A stretch of DNA of 64,000 nucleotides. Source: Alphaproteobacteria bacterium (lineage in GTDB: Bacteria; Pseudomonadota; Alphaproteobacteria; Rhizobiales; Xanthobacteraceae). Below the pieces are notes generated by a model. That model did not search any database and was not told where the DNA came from. It was given only the letters and a program-made list of their open reading frames with translations. Every line of letters begins with the position of its first letter. The first letter of the stretch is position 1. A program made the translations under genes and the position numbers. The stretch spans positions 62,001 through 126,000 of the forward strand of contig VGEP01000009.1 in the NCBI GenBank assembly GCA_016869215.1. Reading direction: 5' to 3'. Positions 51,670 through 60,282 of this stretch are shown piece after piece.

Positions 51670-52059
51670 TCAATATCCGCGCCGGCGAACCTTCTTCGCG
51701 GCCTTGCGCGCCGCATAGCGCGCGTCGCGTGCGGCCTTCTGTTCCGCAGCAAGCTGTAACTCACGCTCCGCCTCTTCGGCGGCGGCGATCGCAGCGATCC
51801 GCTCGGCTTCGAGCCGCGCCTGTTCGGCGAGCTCCGCCTCGCGTGCGGCTTGCGCGGCCAGTTCGGCTTCGCGCGCGAGCCTTTGCTTCTCGCGCTCGGC
51901 CATGCGCTCCTGGCGTGCCTGATGAATGGCCGCACGCGCGGCCTGCTTTTCCGCCACCGAGGGGTCGTTCGCGGCGGCCTTGAACTTTTCCAGCGCAGAC
52001 TTCCTGGCCGTTGCGGCGGCCTGCTGTCGTTCGTGCAAGTCGGGAGTACGGAAGCTCAT
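51670..52059 (-). CDS. DUF6481-type coiled-coil protein
   Basis: 129 residues, nearly all helix: FRTPDLHERQQAAATARKSA, then Glu/Ala/Arg heptads (REAELAEQARLEAERIAAI) and a basic end (KAAKKVRRRGY). The N-terminal block with ERxxAAxxAKxALLEKFKAA layout matches DUF6481 of Rhizobiales. ATG at 52059 follows AAGGAA; the frame to 52125 is rejected. Highly charged coiled coil of unknown role. Confidence 0.8.
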   Translation of the reverse strand: MSFRTPDLHERQQAAATARKSALEKFKAAANDPSVAEKQAARAAIHQARQERMAEREKQRLAREAELAAQAAREAELAEQARLEAERIAAIAAAEEAERELQLAAEQKAARDARYAARKAAKKVRRRGY

Positions 52060-52194
52060 CGGGTTCCTTCGTTCGAGAGATGGGAGCCGCCCATGGTGCA
52101 CCGCGCGTGAGGCGCTGTCGCACAAGGGCCGGAGGATAATGTCGTTAGCTATCCGCGCGCCGCGCGGATTTCAAGTCTTACGCGGGCAGAGCCG

Positions 52195-52965
52195 TCATGC
52201 GGCGCGATGGCGCTGCCTGACTGCGGCGCCAAACGCCTGGAACAACGTCTTGTTAACCGGGTTGCGCTGCGGGTCGTATTCCGCGTGCCACTGCACGCCG
52301 AGCGCGAAGCCTGGCGCGTCGGCCACGCGCACCGCCTCGACGGTGCTGTCGTCGGCCACCCCTTCGACCACAATTCGGCGGCCGGGGGTTTCGATGCCCT
52401 GGCCGTGCAGCGAGTTGACGCGGATGGTCTCGCGGCCGAGGAGGCGGGCGAATTCGCCGCCCGGCGTGAGCCGCACGTCGTGGCGCTCGCCGAAGATCAC
52501 CTCGAGATCGGGGTGGATTTCGCCGTTCTCCAGCCGCGGCATGCGGTGGTTGATGCGGCCGGGGATTTCGCGGATTTCCGGATGCAGCGTGCCGCCGAAG
52601 GCGACGTTCATCTCCTGCATACCGCGGCAGATGCCGAACAGCGGCACGCCGCGCGCGACGCAGGCCTCGACCAGAGACAGCGCGATGGCGTCGCGCCGCT
52701 CGTCGTAGGGTTCGTACCTCGCTCCGGGTTCGGCCCCGAACCGCGCCGGATGGACGTTGGCGCGACCGCCGGTCAGCAGGATGCCGTCGACCGAATCGAG
52801 CAGGTCGCCAATTTCGGTGATCTTCGGGCAGCCCGCGAACATCATCGGTAGCGCGCCCGCGACCTCGGCGACCGCGCGCAGGCTCGGCTCGCCGACCAGC
52901 TGCGCGGTGAAGCGGTCCTCGATCAGGCGCGTATTGGCGATGACGCCGATCACGGGCCGCTTCAT
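52195..52965 (-). CDS. gamma-glutamyl-gamma-aminobutyrate hydrolase-family (class I GATase-like)
   Basis: 256 residues with a glutamine-amidotransferase fold: nucleophile Cys in PLFGICRGMQEMN, and the late His of GVQWHAEYDP with nearby Glu. The family PuuD hydrolyses gamma-glutamyl-GABA; many members have other amide substrates. The RGMQEMN loop is diagnostic. It lies 57 bases downstream of the amidohydrolase on the same strand, so perhaps the third gene of one operon with the ThDP enzyme. Confidence 0.88.
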   Translation of the reverse strand: MKRPVIGVIANTRLIEDRFTAQLVGEPSLRAVAEVAGALPMMFAGCPKITEIGDLLDSVDGILLTGGRANVHPARFGAEPGARYEPYDERRDAIALSLVEACVARGVPLFGICRGMQEMNVAFGGTLHPEIREIPGRINHRMPRLENGEIHPDLEVIFGERHDVRLTPGGEFARLLGRETIRVNSLHGQGIETPGRRIVVEGVADDSTVEAVRVADAPGFALGVQWHAEYDPQRNPVNKTLFQAFGAAVRQRHRAA

Positions 52966-53022
52966 GGTCAGTTTCTCATTCCCACCGGCAATTTCCGCGG
53001 GTCCGAGCTGCGGGAGAACGAG

Positions 53023-54042
53023 CTACACCAGCTTCCGGCCAGTGAGCTTCTCAAGGTTGCCGTGCATGATCGCCTTGTACTTCGCCTTCGACAGGCCGAG
53101 CCCGTCGAGAATCTTCAGCGTCTCGCGGATGTAGTAGGTGCCCTTCTCGGGATCGAACGGGCAGTCGGAGGCGAACACGATCTTGTCCGCGTCGTAGAAG
53201 GCGAGCCCGCACTCGGTCGCGGGCTTGCCGCCGAACACGGCGGTGTCGCAGTAGAAGTTGTGCTTGAAATAGTCGAGCGGGCGCTTCTTCAGCTTGTTCT
53301 TCACCTTCTGCAGATCTTCGTCGGAGGTGCGCGCGCCGATTTGGTCCCAGCCCGGTCCGAGGCGGCCCTCCAGCATCGGCACGATGCCGCCGAAGTGGTG
53401 GGTGATGATCTTGAGCTTCGGGTAGCGGTCCATCATCCCGGTGATCACCAGCCGCGACATGGCGGCGGCGGTCTCGTAGGACCAGCCGAGCGTCCACCAG
53501 ATTTCGTATTTCGATTTGGTCTCGGTCTGATAGTCGGCGAAGCTCGCGGTGCGCGACGGATGCAGCCAGATCGGCGTGCCTGACTTGTTCATCGCCTTCC
53601 AGAACGGCTCGAAGTCGGGATGGTCGAGCGGCTTGCCGGCGACGTTGGTGTAGATCTGCACGCCGAGCGCGCCGTTCTTCATGGCCCGCGCGGCCTCGCG
53701 CACGCCGACGTCGGGCGCCGACATCGGCGCTTGCGCCACCCAGCCGGGGAAGTGGTCGGGGTACTTCTTGCAGAGCTCGACGAAGCCGTCGTTGACGATC
53801 TTGGCGTATTCCTCGGCCTTCTTGCCGTCCTTGGTCATCAGTTCGAAGGGCGGCATCGGGTACGACAGGATCTGGCAATAGTCCTTGAACTTGTCGACCA
53901 CCTTGAGGCGCACGTTCACGTCATAGATCGACGGCACGCCCATCATGCGCTTGCCGATGTCGGCATAGGCGCCGACCGACATCACCTCCTTGTAGAAGCG
54001 CGTCGGTATGAAGTGGGTGTAGGCGTCAACTCGCATGGTCAT
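53023..54042 (-). CDS. amidohydrolase-2-family protein (ACMSD-like)
   Basis: 339 residues, metal-dependent TIM-barrel of the ACMSD/gamma-resorcylate decarboxylase group. Metal-ligand positions are PIWLHPSRTASF (His), KIITHHFGG (His) and VFASDCPFDPEKGTYYI (Asp). The usual N-terminal HxH is altered: VDAYTHFIPT has Tyr8 where the first His normally stands, with His10 kept. Decarboxylases and hydrolases both occur in the family. Sits between the ThDP enzyme and the GATase-like gene. Start after GGGAG. Confidence 0.87.
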   Translation of the reverse strand: MTMRVDAYTHFIPTRFYKEVMSVGAYADIGKRMMGVPSIYDVNVRLKVVDKFKDYCQILSYPMPPFELMTKDGKKAEEYAKIVNDGFVELCKKYPDHFPGWVAQAPMSAPDVGVREAARAMKNGALGVQIYTNVAGKPLDHPDFEPFWKAMNKSGTPIWLHPSRTASFADYQTETKSKYEIWWTLGWSYETAAAMSRLVITGMMDRYPKLKIITHHFGGIVPMLEGRLGPGWDQIGARTSDEDLQKVKNKLKKRPLDYFKHNFYCDTAVFGGKPATECGLAFYDADKIVFASDCPFDPEKGTYYIRETLKILDGLGLSKAKYKAIMHGNLEKLTGRKLV

Positions 54043-54108
54043 CGTCAGGGTCTCCCGGATGTCGCGGCTTGTTTATAGCGGCGGTGCGATTTGTCGAGGG
54101 GGTGTGCG

Positions 54109-55833
54109 TCAAGTCGGACAAATCACATTCACCAGCGCCTGGCGGCCTTCCTTGACCACGACATCGCGGGCGCGGGCGAGCGCGGCCGGCAATTCCGAGG
54201 CCTTCTCCACCCGCACGCCGTGGCCGCCCTGGGCCTGCACCGCAAGCTCGAACGCCGGGCTCGGGCTGAGGTCGGCCATGAAGCGGCCGCCGTCCTGCCC
54301 GGCCACGCCGTCCTTGAACATCGACATGGTCGCGCCGCGCACGGCCGCGTAGAGGCTGTTGTTGAAGATAATGGTGAGGATCGGCAACTTGTGGATGTCC
54401 GCCGTCCAATGGCTGACCATCGGATTGGAGAACATGTGGGCGCCGTCGCCCAATGTCGCGACGATGAGCTTGTCGGGCGCGGCGAGCTTGGCGCCCAGCG
54501 CCGCGCCGAAGCCCCAGCCGAGGCCCGCCGCCGCGGAGTTGCCGTAGAACGTGTTCGGCTTGGTGCGCTCGATGTGCTCCTGCATCAGCGAATACTCGTT
54601 GAACACGATGGCGTCCTCGCCGATGCATTCGCCGACCAGACGCGAGAGATAAGCGAAGTTGATCTTGTCGTTGGCCGGGACGGCGGACGCTTTTGCCAAG
54701 GCTTCCTTGCGCTTGCGGTTGAACTCGGCGGCGCGGGTGCGGCGCGCGGCGATACGCGCTTCGGGTATCGAGAGCTTGGACAGCGCCTGTTCCAGCGCCG
54801 CCAGCCCTGCCGCGGTATTCGACATGATGGAAAGGTCGTTCGGAAAGCTCCGCATCGGATAGCGGCGGAAGTTCGGGTCCTCGCCCAGCGACGCGAAGCG
54901 CGCGTTGGGGTTCGGCTGCTGGTCGTTCGGAACCCACGGCACGTCGGCGTCGAGGATGACGATGAGGTCGGCATCCGGGATCAACGCATGCGAGTCATAG
55001 CCCATGTGCATCGGATGGTTCGACGGCAGGCACACCTCGCGCTGGCGCTGCGTCACGACCGGCAGCGCGTATTTCTCGGCGATGCGGCCGAGCGGGCCGA
55101 TGGCTGCAGCCCCGCTCGCGGTGGCGATGAAAAGCGGCTTCTCGGAGGCCGCGATCCATTCGGCCAGCGTCGCAATCTGCGCCGGATCGGGATGCGGCGG
55201 TGCCGGCACCGCGCGCGGCTTCACCGGGCCGATCGGTTCGGGCAGCGGTGCGGACAGCGGCTCGCGCGGCAAAGAGAGATAAACGGGTCCGCGTGGACTC
55301 GTCATGGTGATCTCGCAGGCGCGCGACACCACGTCGGCGGTTTGCTCCGGAAGGCGCAGTTCGTAGTCCCACTTCACGATCTCGCGCAGCATCGCGGCCT
55401 GGTCGAACATTTCCTGGCCCCAGTGGATGTAGCGATTGCGCCCGCCGAACTTGCCTTTCTCGGTGATCGGGGTGCGGCCGGCGCAAAGCAGGACCGGGAC
55501 GTAGTCGCGGCTCATGTTGATGAGGTTGCTGATGGCGTTGGCGGTGCCGACGTTGACATGCAGCATCACAGCCGCGGGCTTGCCCGTCATGGCGTAGCTG
55601 CCGTGCGCCATCGCCATCGCAAGATTCTCGTGGGGGATTACGAGCGGCGTGGGAACCTTGTGGTTGGAAATCTTGGCGCGGCTGTAAGCCTCGACCACCG
55701 GCGGGAAGTCGGTGCCGGGGTTGGCGAAGAGGTACTCGACCCCGTGATCGGCAAGGGCGCGCAGGAAGGCCTCTCCGGCGATCGGCGCGCGTTCCTTGGA
55801 GTCGGACCGCTGTGCGGTCGGCTGTGCAACCAT
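54109..55833 (-). CDS. thiamine-diphosphate-dependent enzyme (acetolactate-synthase-like)
   Basis: 574 residues. The three ThDP domains are recognisable: VEYLFANPGTDFPPVVEAY at the Pyr end with the catalytic Glu in VIPHENLAMAMAHG, a central domain, and the PP domain with the GDG...NN motif (ATLGDGAHMFSNPM...IIFNN). It resembles the acetolactate synthase/benzoylformate decarboxylase group; substrate open. Upstream of the amidohydrolase by 66 bases, so they probably form one pathway acting on a 2-oxo acid or its product. Confidence 0.9.
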   Translation of the reverse strand: MVAQPTAQRSDSKERAPIAGEAFLRALADHGVEYLFANPGTDFPPVVEAYSRAKISNHKVPTPLVIPHENLAMAMAHGSYAMTGKPAAVMLHVNVGTANAISNLINMSRDYVPVLLCAGRTPITEKGKFGGRNRYIHWGQEMFDQAAMLREIVKWDYELRLPEQTADVVSRACEITMTSPRGPVYLSLPREPLSAPLPEPIGPVKPRAVPAPPHPDPAQIATLAEWIAASEKPLFIATASGAAAIGPLGRIAEKYALPVVTQRQREVCLPSNHPMHMGYDSHALIPDADLIVILDADVPWVPNDQQPNPNARFASLGEDPNFRRYPMRSFPNDLSIMSNTAAGLAALEQALSKLSIPEARIAARRTRAAEFNRKRKEALAKASAVPANDKINFAYLSRLVGECIGEDAIVFNEYSLMQEHIERTKPNTFYGNSAAAGLGWGFGAALGAKLAAPDKLIVATLGDGAHMFSNPMVSHWTADIHKLPILTIIFNNSLYAAVRGATMSMFKDGVAGQDGGRFMADLSPSPAFELAVQAQGGHGVRVEKASELPAALARARDVVVKEGRQALVNVICPT

Positions 55834-56068
55834 GTCGATTCAGGCTCCGGTTGGTTTCGGCTTCGGCGTGCCGCGATCATAGCGGTCCGGGACGCTGCTG
55901 TGCCACCGCGGAAGCGATGGCACCCATGCGCCGGGGCGGCGGCGTGACGCTGCCCGCCGATTACCCGTGGAAACGTCGTCGGGATGCCGCATTGCGGTGG
56001 ACTATGGCGCCGCGGCCCGCGCAGCATGACGGGCCGCCGATTCGGCGCGGTTCCATTCGGAGCGACAG

Positions 56069-57115
56069 GTGAAGGTCGAAAGCGTCAAACCGCCCAAAGC
56101 GCCCGCGGATCAGGGCACGCTGCACAAGAAGATGATGCAGCTTCTCAGCAACCTGTGGGTGTCGCATGCCATCGGCAGCTTCGCGCGGCTTGGCCTCGCC
56201 GATGCGATGGCCAAAGGTGCGGCCGACGCTCACGCGATCGCAGCGCCGCTCGGCCTCGATGGGGACCGTGTTTACCGGCTGCTGCGCGCGCTTTCGACCG
56301 TAGGCGTCGTGACGGAAGGCGTGCGCGGAACGTTCGCGCTTGCGCCGCTCGGCCGGTTGCTGTGCTCGGACGCGCCGCTGTCGATGCACACCGCCGCTGC
56401 GCTGATGACCGAGTATCACGCCGACATCTGGCGCTATCTCGACACGGCGCTGAAGGGTGGCGTGGCGTTCGAGACGCTGCACGGCCGGCCGCTGTTCGAC
56501 TGGCTCGGCGATCGCCCGGACGAAGGCGCGCGCTTCCAGCGCATGATGCTCGAAGTGCACGGGCCTGAAACGCCGGCGATCGTGGCGGCTTACGACTTTT
56601 CGCGCTTCAAGCACGTTATCGACGTGGCCGGCGGCAACGGCTCGCTGCTGTCGGCCATCGTCGCGGCCCATCCTGCGCTTCAAGCCACGCTGTACGATCT
56701 GCCGGGAGGCATTGCCGCCGCGCGGCGCGGCGACGGCGGCCCGTTGCCGGGCGTCGCGCTGGCCGAGGGCAATATGTTTGACGGCGTGCCGGCGGGTGGC
56801 GATCTGTATTTGTTGCGCCACGTGCTGCACGACTACGACGACGCCGAGGCGCTCATGGTTCTCGCCAATGTGCGCCGTGCCATGCCGCCCGGCGCGCGCT
56901 TGCTGGTCCTGGAGAAGACCGTGCCGGCCGACGACACGCCGGGACCGGGCCGCTGGCTCGACCTGCACGTCATGCTGCTGGTCGGCGGCCGCGAGCGCAC
57001 CGAGGCCGAGTACGGGGCGCTGCTTGCAAAGGCGGACCTGCGCATTGAGCGGGTCCTGCCCACTGCGCATCCGGCGATCGAGATCGTCGAGGCGGTCCAG
57101 GCGACGCCGGGCTGA
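56069..57115 (+). CDS. SAM-dependent O-methyltransferase (hydroxyneurosporene/ASMT-type)
   Basis: 348 residues. A dimerisation winged helix (about 15-100: LWVSHAIGSFARLGLADAMA... PLGLDGDRVYRLLRALSTVG) then the class I Rossmann domain with SAM motif HVIDVAGGNGSLLSAIV and the acidic-loop LRHVLHDYDDAEALMVL. This is the architecture of acetylserotonin and carotenoid hydroxyneurosporene methyltransferases. GTG start at 56069 after GGAG. No carotenoid genes are near. Confidence 0.9.
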   Translation: MKVESVKPPKAPADQGTLHKKMMQLLSNLWVSHAIGSFARLGLADAMAKGAADAHAIAAPLGLDGDRVYRLLRALSTVGVVTEGVRGTFALAPLGRLLCSDAPLSMHTAAALMTEYHADIWRYLDTALKGGVAFETLHGRPLFDWLGDRPDEGARFQRMMLEVHGPETPAIVAAYDFSRFKHVIDVAGGNGSLLSAIVAAHPALQATLYDLPGGIAAARRGDGGPLPGVALAEGNMFDGVPAGGDLYLLRHVLHDYDDAEALMVLANVRRAMPPGARLLVLEKTVPADDTPGPGRWLDLHVMLLVGGRERTEAEYGALLAKADLRIERVLPTAHPAIEIVEAVQATPG

Positions 57116-57453
57116 CCGCGCGTCGGGCACCTTCCTGCGCGTCGGGCGCCTTCCTGTCGGTGGCTGAACGACGCTTCCGGTAGCCGCCGGAGCCGGCCAG
57201 CCATGCCGGCAGCGGGCGGTGCACAGGAGAAAGGCATTCTCCGTTTGCCGCCACGCGGGAGCTCCGACGGCCGTTCATCGTTGCGTTGCTGCGATGCTGT
57301 CGCGACACACCTCCGCGGGAAATCGTATGCCCACGGTGGACGAAATCGCCGCCCATTCGCTAAGGTGTTCTCGGCGCTCGGCCTTTGGGGGGCCTGCCGC
57401 CATCCAAGTCGCAGTCCGGGTGCGGGATTGCCGCCTTCAGGTCGAGTTGCAGT
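57116..57453. other. 338-bp intergenic region
   Basis: No gene of its own that I can support. It opens with a 19-bp direct repeat (57118-57155), then GC-rich sequence without clear promoter. It separates the methyltransferase from the CoA ligase. Confidence 0.5.
57118..57155 (+). repeat. 19-bp tandem direct repeat
   Basis: GCGCGTCGGGCACCTTCCT followed directly by GCGCGTCGGGCGCCTTCCT (one difference), just after the methyltransferase stop. Confidence 0.7.
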
Positions 57454-59010
57454 ATGAATGTCGTTGAGTGCTGCTTGCTGCACGGCCTCAAGACCGCCGG
57501 CGCGGATCGCGCGGCGGTTATGAGTGTCGATGAGACGCTGTCCTATGGGCAACTTGCCGCCCGCGTCAGCCAGTTCGCAGCCGGTCTGACGGCCAGCGGG
57601 CTGCGCCCCGGCGACCGCGTCGCCATGCTGATGTTCGACACCCCGGACTTGGTCGCGATGCATCTTGCGACCATGGCGGCCGGCGGCATCGCGGTCGCGG
57701 TCTCGACCCGCGCCAGCGCCGACGAACTGGCGCAGACCCTTGCCATCGCGAAGCCCTACGCCGTCGTGGTCGACGCCGAGTTCGATGTGGCGGCGGCGAC
57801 GGCCATGGCGCAGGTGGCGCCGCAGGCGCAACTCATCCGCCGCGACCGCGAATTGCGTTTGTGGAAAGGCCGCGACGCCGGTCCGCTGCGGCCCGTGAAC
57901 CGGGCGCCGGTAGATCCCGCATTCTGGGTGATGACTTCGGGCACCACGGGCCAGCCGAAGGCGGTCGAGCACCACCACGGCACGGTATCCGTGTGCGGTG
58001 CGTTCCCCGAGCAGGTTCTCAAGGTGACGCCCGCCGACCGTGCCTTCACCACCTCGTGTTTGCACTTCGCCTACGCGCTGTCGACGCTGTTCGGCATGAT
58101 GCGGGCCGGCGCCACCAGCGTCCTGCTGGAACGCTGGGCGACGTCGCCGTCGGTCGCGGCGACGGTGGAGCGGTTCGAGCCCACGATCGTGCTGAGCGTG
58201 CCGTCGGTCTATCACCGTCTGATCGAAGATGGCCTGCCCAAGCTGCCCGCGTTCGGCGCGGTGCGTTGCTATGTGTCGGCCGGCGAGCGCCTGCCGCCGC
58301 GCATCTGGAACGCCTGGCACGAGGCGAGCGGCCGGCCGATCCTGGATTGTCTGGGCTGCTCCGAGTCCATGTACATGATCGTCGCCAACCGGCCGGATGC
58401 GTGCCGGCCCGGCTCTTCGGGGCTTTCGGTGCCCGGCGTCGAGGTGCGAATCGTGGACGAGTTCGGCAAGACTGTAACCGAGCCGGCGCAGAGCGGCCGG
58501 CTCGAAGTGCGCACGCCGTCGATCTGTTCCGGATATCGCGATGTGGAAACCGGCCCGGCCGGCCCGCTGCTTCGCCCGGCGGAGCGGTTCCGCGGCGACG
58601 ATTGGTTCGCGACCGGCGACGAATACATGCTCGACGACGAGGGCTACCTGCATCATCGCGGTCGTACCGGCGACATGCTGCGCGTGTCGGGCATGTGGAT
58701 CTCGCCGAGCGAAATCGAGGATGCGCTGGCCGGGGTACCGTCGATCGCGGATGCCGCGGCAGTGCTCGGCGAAGGCCCGCTCGGTCTCGCCGAGATCGTG
58801 CTTTACGTCGTTCCCGCGCCCGGCGTCGTGCCGTCGCAGGCCGTCAACGGCCATTCGGTGACCGCCACGGCGCGCGAGCGGCTGGAGAAGGTGCTGCCGT
58901 CCTACAAGCTGCCGAGGCGTTTCGAGGCGGTGGACGACCTGCCGCGCACGGCGAGCGGCAAGGTGCAGCGCCACAAGCTGCGCGACCTCCTGCGCCGCGA
59001 AGCGCCGTAA
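57454..59010 (+). CDS. AMP-dependent CoA ligase (benzoate-CoA-ligase-like)
   Basis: 518 residues, ANL superfamily. Phosphate loop MTSGTTGQPKAVEHHHGT, A5-like LGCSESMYMI, the hinge TGDEYMLDDEGYLHHRGRTGD, and the catalytic Lys region near the end, LPRTASGKVQRHKLR. Features group it with benzoate and related aryl-CoA ligases. It activates a carboxylic acid with ATP and CoA. ATG at 57454; a frame to 57385 is weaker. The substrate is unknown, but the CoA catabolic genes to the right suit an aromatic acid. Confidence 0.9.
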   Translation: MNVVECCLLHGLKTAGADRAAVMSVDETLSYGQLAARVSQFAAGLTASGLRPGDRVAMLMFDTPDLVAMHLATMAAGGIAVAVSTRASADELAQTLAIAKPYAVVVDAEFDVAAATAMAQVAPQAQLIRRDRELRLWKGRDAGPLRPVNRAPVDPAFWVMTSGTTGQPKAVEHHHGTVSVCGAFPEQVLKVTPADRAFTTSCLHFAYALSTLFGMMRAGATSVLLERWATSPSVAATVERFEPTIVLSVPSVYHRLIEDGLPKLPAFGAVRCYVSAGERLPPRIWNAWHEASGRPILDCLGCSESMYMIVANRPDACRPGSSGLSVPGVEVRIVDEFGKTVTEPAQSGRLEVRTPSICSGYRDVETGPAGPLLRPAERFRGDDWFATGDEYMLDDEGYLHHRGRTGDMLRVSGMWISPSEIEDALAGVPSIADAAAVLGEGPLGLAEIVLYVVPAPGVVPSQAVNGHSVTATARERLEKVLPSYKLPRRFEAVDDLPRTASGKVQRHKLRDLLRREAP

Positions 59011-59061
59011 TGCGCTGCCTGTGAACCGCGGCGTCCTGAGCCTTCAATCGGTGAGGTTGCG

Positions 59062-60282
59062 GTGATCCGGCGGCGGCACGTCATCTACGTCGAGGGCTAC
59101 GACCCGCAGGGCGCGGAAGGTTACTACGACCTGTTCCAGCGCTCCTTCGTCCGCTTCCAGAAGCTGTGGCGCTTCGGCGGTGCGCTCGGCCCGCTGCAGA
59201 TCGACTCCGAGGACTTCGCCCATTGGGACGTCGCGGCCGAAGGGCCGAACTGGCGCACGGAAACGCGCTACGAGTTCCTGCGCCAGGAGCAGATGATCCG
59301 CGCCAACATGGCCGAGCCGCTGCCGAAGCTGGTGTTCCGAGCCTTGCGCTGGACGGCTTGCTTCATGGTCGACGGCTCGAATTATCGCATCATTCGCGCC
59401 GGGTGGCGGTACGGCGTATCGCTGGTGCACTTCCAGATGATGATGGTGCTTTGGGTCGGGCTGGCCGCATTGGGCGGCGCCCTCGCCGGCTGGGCGATCG
59501 TGCGCTATCTGGGCCGCATCGAGTCGGTCGGCGTGATGGGCGGCCTGATTGCGGCGGCGCTGCTGTTTTTCGCGATGAAACCCCTCGCGCACCGCTGGTT
59601 TGTCATCCAGATCAACAGCCATTGGCCACATCTTGTCGAATACGTGCGCGGCGAGAAGTCCTGCTTCGAGCATCCGGTTGAAGTCTGCGCGCAGCGCCTC
59701 GTGGAGGCTGCGCGCGCCAACGCCGCCGACGAAATCGTCATCGTCGGCCACAGCGGCGGCGGAATTCTGCTTCCAGTGATCGTCGCGCGCGCACTCGAAC
59801 TCGATTCCGATCTGGGCCGCCACGGGCCCAGGATCGTCATGTTCACGACCGGCTCGATCATGCCGTCGGTCGGCGTGCAGCCGTGGGCAACGGTGCTGCG
59901 CCGCGCGATCGAACGCGTTGCAATCGAGCCGTCGATCGTGTGGATCGACGCGCAGTCGCGCAAGGACGTGTTGAATTTCTGGGGCCTCGATCCGGTCGCA
60001 GGTCTTGGCATCGACGTCGGCGAGCGGCGGCGCAATCCGCTGGTCTGGGATGTCCGCTTCCGCGACATGCTTTCGGAAGAGCGCTACAGCCGCGTGCGCC
60101 TCAACCTGTTCGTGATGCACTACCAGTTCCTGATGGCGAACGACAAAAGCGCGCCGTACGACTATTGCATGTTGGCCGCGGGGCCGGTCGCGGTCGAGGA
60201 CTGGGCTTGTCGCGGCGCCGACATCGTGCCGGCGTTCGCCGCGGACGGATCGTTCGCGGGGGTGCCTGCGGCCTCGTCGTAG
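59062..60282 (+). CDS. membrane-anchored serine-hydrolase-like protein, paralogue 1
   Basis: 406 residues. Conserved start RRRHVIYVEGYDPQGAEGYY, a helical pair in the middle (about 120-175, two transmembrane segments), and the nucleophile elbow VGHSGGGILLP (Ser in GxSxG) in the C-terminal alpha/beta part, followed by SRKDVLNFWGLDP, VRFRDMLSEERYS and YDYCMLAAGP. A close paralogue faces it at 60162-61472. GTG start after GGTGAGG. I do not recognise a named family; a membrane lipase/esterase is plausible. Confidence 0.78.
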   Translation: MIRRRHVIYVEGYDPQGAEGYYDLFQRSFVRFQKLWRFGGALGPLQIDSEDFAHWDVAAEGPNWRTETRYEFLRQEQMIRANMAEPLPKLVFRALRWTACFMVDGSNYRIIRAGWRYGVSLVHFQMMMVLWVGLAALGGALAGWAIVRYLGRIESVGVMGGLIAAALLFFAMKPLAHRWFVIQINSHWPHLVEYVRGEKSCFEHPVEVCAQRLVEAARANAADEIVIVGHSGGGILLPVIVARALELDSDLGRHGPRIVMFTTGSIMPSVGVQPWATVLRRAIERVAIEPSIVWIDAQSRKDVLNFWGLDPVAGLGIDVGERRRNPLVWDVRFRDMLSEERYSRVRLNLFVMHYQFLMANDKSAPYDYCMLAAGPVAVEDWACRGADIVPAFAADGSFAGVPAASS

